A DNA stretch of 64,000 bases from Streptomyces venezuelae (lineage in GTDB: Bacteria > Actinomycetota > Actinomycetes > Streptomycetales > Streptomycetaceae): contig NZ_CP029192.1 in the NCBI RefSeq assembly GCF_008642315.1, positions 1,736,001 to 1,800,000 on the forward strand, given 5' to 3'. Every line of letters begins with the position of its first letter. Within the stretch, counting starts at the first letter, position 1. The notes under the pieces are model-generated. The model saw only the letters and a program-made list of their open reading frames with translations, was not told the origin of the DNA and searched no databases. Shown one piece after another: positions 52,521 to 58,589 of this stretch. The translations under genes were made by a program, and so were the position numbers.

Positions 52521-53366
52521 ATGACCTCACCGTCTTCAAGCGTCCAGGAAGCACGTAGGGCCCTCGGCCAACGCCTGCGCGAGATCCGGAATGACGCCGG
52601 ACTCACCAAGCGGGCGTTGGCCGCTCTCCTGGGCTGGCACGAGTCAAAGTGCTCACGCTTCGAGAGCGGCACGCGCGCCCCCTCCGAGGCCGACCTCCGA
52701 GGCTGGGCTTCTGCCTGCGGCGCTGCGGATACTGCCGAGGATCTCGTCTCCACTGCCCGCGGAATCGACGGTATGTACGTCGATTGGCGCAAGATGGAGC
52801 GCTCCGGCCTCAAGCAGGCCCAGGAGTCCGTGCTGCCCCTGTGGGAGCGCACCGAGCGCTTCCGTATCTACTCACACGCGCTGGTCCCGGGCCCCGTACA
52901 AACCGCCTCGTACATCAACGCCCTGCTGACTTCCATTCAAAGTCGGCGCGGGCTCATCAACGATGTTCCGGAGGCCGTGAAAGTACGAGTCGACAAGCAG
53001 GAGATCGTTTACGGCAGCCACCGATTCGCGATCCTCCTGGAAGAGTCGGCACTCCGGAAGCGCATCGGTGGAACCGAGGTGCTGGCCGGCCAACTCGGCT
53101 ACCTGCTGAGCGCTGCAGCGCTGCCTTCGGTAAGCATTGGCATCATCCCCGAAGACGCCGACCGCTCTGCCCTGTGGCCGTGCGAAGGCTTCTTCCTCTT
53201 CGACGACCACACCGTCCAGGTGGAGCTCGTATCGGCCCATCTCACCATTACGCAGAAGCATGAAATTGCTCTGTACGCCCAGACGTTCACCGACCTGGCT
53301 GAGCTGGCGGTGTACGGCGTCAAGGCACGCGAGCTGATTACGGCGGCCATCGCATCGCTCAGGTGA
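52521..53366 (+). CDS. XRE family regulator with DUF5753 domain
   Basis: A 281-residue regulator. The N-terminal HTH (about 10-65) reads ALGQRLREIRNDAGLTKRALAALLGWHESKCSRFESGTRAPSEADL. The DUF5753 ligand-like domain (about 95-278) includes IYSHALVPGPVQTASYINALL, RQ-like KQEIVYG, FAILLEESALRKRIGG and GFFLFDDHTVQVELVSAHLTI. Such proteins in Streptomyces are often paired with a small partner (DUF397 or, as here, DUF6879) and influence development or antibiotic production; which applies here is unknown. Confidence 0.85.
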   Translation: MTSPSSSVQEARRALGQRLREIRNDAGLTKRALAALLGWHESKCSRFESGTRAPSEADLRGWASACGAADTAEDLVSTARGIDGMYVDWRKMERSGLKQAQESVLPLWERTERFRIYSHALVPGPVQTASYINALLTSIQSRRGLINDVPEAVKVRVDKQEIVYGSHRFAILLEESALRKRIGGTEVLAGQLGYLLSAAALPSVSIGIIPEDADRSALWPCEGFFLFDDHTVQVELVSAHLTITQKHEIALYAQTFTDLAELAVYGVKARELITAAIASLR

Positions 53367-53462
53367 TTCCCTGGCAAGTTCCGGCACATTCGTAGAGCCC
53401 TTGCCATCACCCTTCCTAGCGTTACTGGCACGGCTGGAATACGTGCACCGGAGGGCGAAGCG

Positions 53463-53852
53463 GTGATGACTGTGGCAAGTAGAGGCAAGCAACCGAGGGC
53501 AACCGGCAACACTGAGAACGGAGTTCTTCCGGTCGATGTAGAGACGATCTCCGTCAGCACGAACATGGTCCTCGCCATGCAGATGGCCACCTCCACCCGT
53601 CAGGAAATGGACGGGTCCACGTCCGTGATCCTTGGGCACCTCAACCGACTCCTTGTTGAGGACCTGGGAACGGCAAAGGACGAGGGCGTACAGGAGCTGC
53701 TCCACCGGGGCCGCAAGCTCGTCGACTACACGAGCCGCCCGACCGCGGAGACCACTTCGTTCGGCGCTTTCATCTACCTCCGGGATAGCGCCCATCTCAC
53801 GCGCCAACTGCTGTGGATCTACACCCAGCACAACGGGCTCGGTGCCCCGTGA
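53463..53852 (+). CDS. Conserved hypothetical protein
   Basis: A 129-residue protein, not recognised. The central part is helical (VDVETISVSTNMVLAMQMATSTRQEMDG, VILGHLNRLLVEDLG, VQELLHRGRKLVDYTS). No membrane segment or signal is present. GTG start with GGAGGG about 8 nt upstream, preceded by a TGGCAAGTTC motif that also marks the DUF6879 operon. Its stop overlaps the start of the NUDIX-like gene (GTGA), so the two are coupled and open what looks like one transcript reaching the epimerase-ligase cassette. Confidence 0.6.
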   Translation: MMTVASRGKQPRATGNTENGVLPVDVETISVSTNMVLAMQMATSTRQEMDGSTSVILGHLNRLLVEDLGTAKDEGVQELLHRGRKLVDYTSRPTAETTSFGAFIYLRDSAHLTRQLLWIYTQHNGLGAP

Positions 53853-54388
53853 GCATCAGAGACCACCAGATCGTGAAGGAGCTCGCGCACTACATCCACG
53901 AGCACCCTGCCGAGTCGACGGCCCTCATGCCCTTGTACGACGCTGTGCGCGATCACGCGCGGCGTGGGTCCTGTCGCCACAACGACCGGTGCCCCTTGGT
54001 GACGGCTGGGGCGGTCATCGTGGACGAGCTCCACCGCGTGCTGTCCCTGCGGCACGGTGGCGGCTACTCTCTCGCCGAGTTGGCTCCAGAGCCCCAGGAC
54101 GATTCCCTCAGCGGCGCAGCTTTGCGCCTACTGGCCGAAGAAGCCGGTATCCGTGACGTCTGGACGGAGCCGGGCAGCGAGGGGCCCTTCCTGGTCGACG
54201 TGACCAGGGCCGCACCCGAGTACGGCCCTCGCATCAGGGTCGGCTTCCGGTACCTCTTCCGCGCCCACTCGGGGGCCGTCTTCCCCACCATGATCGAGAC
54301 CGGCGCGGCGGCCTGGGTGCCCATAGCCGAGATCGGCATCCCATCGGTGCGCGAGCGCCTCCACGGCCACTTGGCAGGGGCCGCATGA
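53849..54388 (+). CDS. NUDIX-like hydrolase
   Basis: A 179-residue protein with the NUDIX fold pattern. The Nudix box is imperfect but visible in GGGYSLAELAPEPQDDSLSGAALRLLAEEAGI (about 68-100), keeping the EE-x-GI end while the leading Arg-Glu is replaced. Upstream it has a His/Cys-containing segment DHARRGSCRHNDRCPLVTAGAVIVDELHRVL. It may act on a nucleotide-linked or activated substrate. GTG start overlaps the upstream stop, and its own stop overlaps the 28-residue membrane peptide gene (ATGA). Confidence 0.65.
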   Translation: MSIRDHQIVKELAHYIHEHPAESTALMPLYDAVRDHARRGSCRHNDRCPLVTAGAVIVDELHRVLSLRHGGGYSLAELAPEPQDDSLSGAALRLLAEEAGIRDVWTEPGSEGPFLVDVTRAAPEYGPRIRVGFRYLFRAHSGAVFPTMIETGAAAWVPIAEIGIPSVRERLHGHLAGAA

Positions 54389-54471
54389 GCCCCCGAGGAG
54401 AGCAGGTCGCCTACGTAGCCAGCCTTTTGTCACTGGGCGGGGCGCTGCTGCTCGCCATCTGGAGGGGCTGA
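54385..54471 (+). CDS. 28-residue membrane peptide
   Basis: A tiny gene of 28 codons, tightly packed: its ATG overlaps the NUDIX-like stop (ATGA) and its TGA is directly followed by the ATG of the next gene. The peptide begins MSPRGEQ and continues with one hydrophobic segment (VAYVASLLSLGGALLLAIW) and ends RG. Seamless packing and the transmembrane character argue for real translation. Function unknown. Confidence 0.5.
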   Translation: MSPRGEQVAYVASLLSLGGALLLAIWRG

Positions 54472-54714
54472 ATGTACGAGCGGCGAAGTAGTGACTCGGC
54501 TCCCCCACCCGCCCCACTCGGTACCACTGCCCGCTTGCGGCCGCCAAGCGATGTCCACATCGGTGACTTCGTGCACCTCGACGACATGTTCCTACGGGTC
54601 CAGGACATGCGCGCCGCCGGCACCGCCGCGCAGCGGGTTCTGATCTTCGACGGGCACCCTCCTTGGGTCATGAGGCAGTCGACGATCACGTATCGGCCCA
54701 TCGAACTCACCTGA
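54472..54714 (+). CDS. Small conserved hypothetical protein
   Basis: An 80-residue soluble protein with a Pro-rich start and a beta-rich core: DVHIGDFVHLDDMFLRVQDMRAAG, QRVLIFDGHPPWVMR and STITYRPIEL. Not recognised; the pattern suggests a small barrel. It starts immediately after the stop of the membrane peptide gene and lies 61 bp before the DapF-like gene, probably within the same transcript. Confidence 0.55.
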   Translation: MYERRSSDSAPPPAPLGTTARLRPPSDVHIGDFVHLDDMFLRVQDMRAAGTAAQRVLIFDGHPPWVMRQSTITYRPIELT

Positions 54715-54775
54715 TTCCACCGGCCCCTTCATACCAACGCAGAGCCGTCACCTCACCGGAATGAGGAGCTTCGCC

Positions 54776-55576
54776 ATGCGCTTTCGCAAGATCCACGGAG
54801 CGGGGAACGACTTCGTCTTCCTCTCCGACCCCGCGCCGGAGAGCGACAACAACTGGGCGAAGGAGGCCGAACAGCTCTGTGCCAGAAGGACCGGCGTGGG
54901 TGCTGACGGCCTAGTCATCAGCAGGCTGATCAGCACGAACCCCGCCCTGATCGAAGTCGCGTGCTTCAACGCGGACGGTTCGACCGCGACGATGTGCGGC
55001 AACGCCCTGCGCTGTACCGCCTGGCTGGCGCGCCAAGACCACGGCCTCACGACGATGGGCCTCCTCATGGCTGGGGTGACGCACGAAGCCGTCGTGAGTG
55101 ATGACGCCGTGTGGGTCACGGCCGAAGTCGGCGCTGTTCAACCGCGATGTGTTCAGGCGGTCATCAACGGCAGGCCGACGTGGTTCGACAGTGCGCACAC
55201 CGGCACCGAGCACGTGGTCGCGGTCGTGGCTGACGTGGACTCCATCGACACCGTCACGGTCGGCTGCCTCATCCGCCACCATGCCGACCTTGCCCCGCTC
55301 GGCACGAACGTCAACTTCGTCCAGTCCGCTGGCAGTCAAGAGCTGAGGATCCGCACCTACGAGCGCGGTGTGGAAGCCGAAACGCTGTCCTGCGGCAGTG
55401 GAGCGGTCGCTGCAGTCGTCATCGCCACCATGCGCGGGCTGGTCGCCCGGCGCCCCGTCACCGTCCACAACCAGGCCGGGGAGCCACTGACGGTACGCCC
55501 GCACCCTGACCGGCCGACGCGCACGCAGTGGGTCGGCGGCCCTGTCACCCACACATTCGAAGGGGTACTCGCATGA
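54776..55576 (+). CDS. Diaminopimelate epimerase-like protein
   Basis: A 266-residue two-domain PLP-independent epimerase of the DapF family. Both catalytic cysteines are kept: Cys74 in ADGSTATMCGNALRC and Cys206 in ETLSCGSGAVA. FRKIHGAGNDFVFL at the start is standard. GAGGAG lies 8 nt before the ATG at 54776; another ATG 15 nt upstream is possible. It lies in a mobile element next to an ATP-grasp ligase rather than with lysine genes, so it is probably a dedicated copy acting on a diaminopimelate- or serine-like amino acid, as DapF homologues do in cycloserine biosynthesis. ATGA overlap with the next gene. Confidence 0.8.
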   Translation: MRFRKIHGAGNDFVFLSDPAPESDNNWAKEAEQLCARRTGVGADGLVISRLISTNPALIEVACFNADGSTATMCGNALRCTAWLARQDHGLTTMGLLMAGVTHEAVVSDDAVWVTAEVGAVQPRCVQAVINGRPTWFDSAHTGTEHVVAVVADVDSIDTVTVGCLIRHHADLAPLGTNVNFVQSAGSQELRIRTYERGVEAETLSCGSGAVAAVVIATMRGLVARRPVTVHNQAGEPLTVRPHPDRPTRTQWVGGPVTHTFEGVLA

Positions 55577-56664
55577 CGCTCTTCCTGGACACCAGCTCCG
55601 GCAGGACCGTGCAGCAGGCGACCCAAGCGCTTCGCGACTGGCAGCAGGACCGGCAGGGGATCGGCGTCGCCCTGCTCTACGGCCCGGTCAGCCTTGAGGA
55701 TCGGCTCTACCACTCGAAGTGTCCCGTGGAGCAGCGCTCGGTGACAGCCCTGTCCGGGGCGCTGGAGGAGATCGGCGCCCGGTGGAAGGTCCTGGACCCG
55801 TGCGAGCCGACGTTCATCCCGGAACTGGCCAGATACGACGTGGCCCTCTCGAACCTCCACGGCCCGTTCGGCGAGGACGGACGCCTGCAAGGACTCCTGG
55901 ACTACATCCGCATGCCCTACTGCGGAAGCGGCGTCGCCGCCTCGGCGGTGGCTGCCGACAAGATTCTCTGCAAGCGGGTGATGGAGAGCCTGGGCGTCCC
56001 GACGCCCGGCTGGTGGGTGTGGTCAGGAGGCCCGGCGGACTGGACCGGAACACCCGTAATGGTCAAGCCGCCCTTCGGCGGCTCCAGCGTGGGCATGAGC
56101 CTGGTCCGCGACCAGGCAGCCCTTCCGCTGGCCCTGGCGGACGCTGCCCGCGATGAGAGAGATCCCGTACTGATCGAGGACTACGTTCCCGGCATACCTC
56201 TCACCGTAGGACTGCTGGAGCTGCCCGGAGGAGCGGTACTCGTCCACCCACCACTGGCTACCGACGTCGCTGACGCTGGCTTCTACGACGCCGATACGAA
56301 GCTCGATGCGGACTCCAGAGGCGCTGTAACGGTCAGGGCCGCCGACCTGAAGCCCGCACTGCTGGCCGAGATCACCGGCTACGCCAAGACGATGTGGGAT
56401 GGGATGGCCCTGCGCGGCTCAGCTCGGGTGGACTTCATCCTCACCGAGACCGACCAGGTGCACGCCCTGGAGGTCAACACGACGCCAGGCATGTCGCGTG
56501 ACAGCAACTTCGCCGTAGGCGGGGCCATGGTCGGGCTCACTCACACAGACATCGTGTTGGCGATGCTCCACGAGGCCCTGACCCGCCCGCCATACGATGT
56601 CCCCCTGCCCACTCCCGCGTTCGCCGGCTCCACACCAATACGGGAGGCTGCCGTCTCACCGTAG
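55573..56664 (+). CDS. ATP-grasp ligase, D-alanine-D-alanine ligase-like
   Basis: 363 residues. ATP-grasp motifs: PYCGSGVAASAVAADKILCKRVM (about 114-136), GTPVMVKPPFGGSSVGMSLV with the ATP-binding Lys, DPVLIEDYVPGIPLTVGLLE, and the metal-binding VHALEVNTTPGMSRDSN. This is the Ddl arrangement with GSSVGM and the LEVNTTPGM end, but the N-terminal 60 residues differ from housekeeping Ddl. It likely couples two amino acids, one perhaps a D-isomer made by the upstream epimerase (inference). The start overlaps the epimerase stop by 4 bp. Confidence 0.8.
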   Translation: MTLFLDTSSGRTVQQATQALRDWQQDRQGIGVALLYGPVSLEDRLYHSKCPVEQRSVTALSGALEEIGARWKVLDPCEPTFIPELARYDVALSNLHGPFGEDGRLQGLLDYIRMPYCGSGVAASAVAADKILCKRVMESLGVPTPGWWVWSGGPADWTGTPVMVKPPFGGSSVGMSLVRDQAALPLALADAARDERDPVLIEDYVPGIPLTVGLLELPGGAVLVHPPLATDVADAGFYDADTKLDADSRGAVTVRAADLKPALLAEITGYAKTMWDGMALRGSARVDFILTETDQVHALEVNTTPGMSRDSNFAVGGAMVGLTHTDIVLAMLHEALTRPPYDVPLPTPAFAGSTPIREAAVSP

Positions 56665-56676
56665 GAGCATGCCGCT

Positions 56677-57228
56677 GTGCCACGTGTCCACGACGTCCCC
56701 ATGTGCCGACAGCTCATCGCTCCCGCCGAATGGGATCTCCACGGAGGGTGGGCACTGGGAGACCGGGCCGAGTGGTCCAACCGGGCGTGCGGCCTGGCGT
56801 CACTGAGAATGATCCTGCTCGCTTACGGCCGTGAAGCACCAACAGTCACGGAACTGCTGAAGCTCGCGGTCAAACATGAGGTGTTGACCCCACGTGGAGC
56901 GCTACATGCCGGCATCGCCAACCTGGCAACCGACTTCGGAGTTCCTGCCCGAGCCGAACCAATCGCGGCCGAAAGCCTGGTCGCCCGCCTCGAAGAAGCC
57001 CCGCTGATCATGTCGGTGACCGAGCAGTTCCCCAACGACGGCCGAGCTGGTGGCCATCTCGTCCTCGCGCGCGGCTACGAGGGCGGGACGGACCCGACCA
57101 TCTTCATCCGCGACCCCTCCGCGTGGGGACAGAACAACGACAGGGTCCACCTGAGCCGAGTCGCGCCCTCCTACACGGGCCGAGCTATCACTTTCGCGCC
57201 CCTCAATCGCAACGGAGCGTCCTCATGA
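56677..57228 (+). CDS. C39-like cysteine peptidase
   Basis: A 183-residue papain-like protein of the peptidase C39_2 type. Likely catalytic triad: Cys38 in NRACGLASLRM, His127 in GGHLVLARGYEGG and Asp146 in IFIRDPSAWG. No signal peptide is present, so it acts in the cytosol, perhaps as a peptidase or as an acyl/peptidyl transferase on the product of the ligase. The GTG start lies 12 bp after the ligase stop, and its stop overlaps the MurF-like gene (ATGA). Confidence 0.72.
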   Translation: MPRVHDVPMCRQLIAPAEWDLHGGWALGDRAEWSNRACGLASLRMILLAYGREAPTVTELLKLAVKHEVLTPRGALHAGIANLATDFGVPARAEPIAAESLVARLEEAPLIMSVTEQFPNDGRAGGHLVLARGYEGGTDPTIFIRDPSAWGQNNDRVHLSRVAPSYTGRAITFAPLNRNGASS

Positions 57229-57566
57229 CCGAAGCAGAAGGCGGCCGGAGGATCGCCGTGCTCGGAGAAATGCTGGAACTGGGCGACGAAGCCTTGGAGG
57301 CCCACAGGGCAGTAGGACGCATGGCCGGCGAGAACGGCGTCGATCTCGTCGTGGCGGTCGGCGGGGACCTCGCAAAGCAACTCGCTCTCGCTGCGGGCGC
57401 AGCAGGCGTGCCAGACGTGGCGATCGTCGCCGACAACGCAACCGCCGCGGCCTACGTCGATTCCGTCCTCTGCCCCGGAGACGTGGTCCTGACTAAGGCA
57501 TCGCGGGGCGGCATGTTGTGGCAGGTCGCCCAAGCCCTCACCGGACAGACCGTTACTGGACTCTGA
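57225..57566 (+). CDS. Stand-alone MurF C-terminal domain-like protein
   Basis: 113 residues that align to the C-terminal (amino-acid-binding) domain of Mur ligases of the MurF type: GGRRIAVLGEMLELGDEALEAHRAVG, NGVDLVVAVGG, YVDSVLCPGDVVLTKASRGGMLWQVAQAL. The ATP-binding central domain and the UDP-substrate domain are absent, and no remnant of them is visible upstream, where the C39-like gene ends in an ATGA overlap. It could be a truncated ligase or a deliberate partner subunit for the ATP-grasp enzyme. Last gene of the cassette. Confidence 0.7.
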   Translation: MTEAEGGRRIAVLGEMLELGDEALEAHRAVGRMAGENGVDLVVAVGGDLAKQLALAAGAAGVPDVAIVADNATAAAYVDSVLCPGDVVLTKASRGGMLWQVAQALTGQTVTGL

Positions 57567-57686
57567 CGAGTTCCCGCCTGAGGGCCGTTTGCTGTCGAAT
57601 GAGTTCGGTGACAAAGCCCACCACAGCGCTCGGGACTGGGTGTTCAAAACCTGGGGTCGAACAGCGGTGAGGTGTCAGGCAGACCG

Positions 57687-58406
57687 CTACGGCGCTTGGT
57701 CCCGCCAGCGCTCAACAGCCCCAGGGGAGTACGGGTCGGTCGGCTGCGGCGAGAACCGCGATCCCTGCAGCACCTTAATGGCGTACTGCCGCAGACGATC
57801 TTCTTCGGCGCCGGTGAAGCCGTTGGCCAACGCCCAGCCGCCTAGATGGTCGACGTTCCACCGGTAGCCAGCTTGGTGCAGTTTCTGCAGGGTGTGCACG
57901 GCGAACGCCTTGTCGTTTCCGCTAGCGAGACCGTTGGCGTGGTTTACCCGCTGCTCCAACTCGATCATCGCTGCCTCAATCACCGGATCCAGCAGAGGTT
58001 CGTTCGCTTCGGGGTATACGGACCCATCGACCACGCTCACTGCACGACGTGCCCGCAGCCAAGCCATCACTAGCGGATCGGGACCCCACTGGATGACACA
58101 GATAGCCGTCGCCCGACCGTGGAGATCGTCAGAGAGATCACCAACAACTTCACGGGTCGACCACGGTGCCAGCACCGGACCCCCGTACCAACCAGACAAC
58201 GTGCTGGGCTTGGCGACGACGGCGCCTGTCGTTCGCTCAGCCATCGGATGCTGTTTGTAGTCACCCAGCTGGCTGACCAGCACCAGCCTCTGACCAGGCT
58301 GTTCCATGAGCCAGTCGGCTCCCAGGATGCCGGCCTGATCGATTGACCAACTGGGTTCCTCGGGGGACCAAGGGACGAAGAAGAGAGGTGCTCTGTTGGT
58401 ACTCAT
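57687..58406 (-). CDS. Hypothetical protein
   Basis: 239 residues, not recognised. The N-terminal half has strands and Trp-rich segments (FFVPWSPEEPSWSIDQAGILGADWLM, RLVLVSQLGDYKQHP, VVAKPSTLSGWYGGPVLAPW, ATAICVIQWGPDPLVMAWLRARRAVSVVDG); the C-terminal half is helical (VIEAAMIELEQRVNHANGL, AFAVHTLQKLHQAGYRWNVDHLGGWALANGF). No membrane or secretion signals. It is monocistronic, opposite to the cassette and 183 bp downstream of the STAND gene on the same strand, so it might belong to the defence-like block. Confidence 0.6.
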   Translation of the reverse strand: MSTNRAPLFFVPWSPEEPSWSIDQAGILGADWLMEQPGQRLVLVSQLGDYKQHPMAERTTGAVVAKPSTLSGWYGGPVLAPWSTREVVGDLSDDLHGRATAICVIQWGPDPLVMAWLRARRAVSVVDGSVYPEANEPLLDPVIEAAMIELEQRVNHANGLASGNDKAFAVHTLQKLHQAGYRWNVDHLGGWALANGFTGAEEDRLRQYAIKVLQGSRFSPQPTDPYSPGAVERWRDQAP

Positions 58407-58589
58407 GATTCCGGCTCCCGTCCTCGACTTGTCCCACTACCAGCTTCGCACTCAGACCCGTAGCCGGAGCGGAAGACACCTCCGTCGCCGCCGGCCGCCC
58501 TGGGACTGTTTGCCGCACCGGCTGCCGCATCGGCTGGGTCCACCCGCGCTCTAGATCAACGGCAACCGCTGAGCACATCGTCATGGCGG

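Noticed and set aside
54761..54775. Earlier ATG for the DapF-like gene
   Set aside because: GAGGAG falls between the two ATG codons and serves the second one; the family N-terminus starts at the second.
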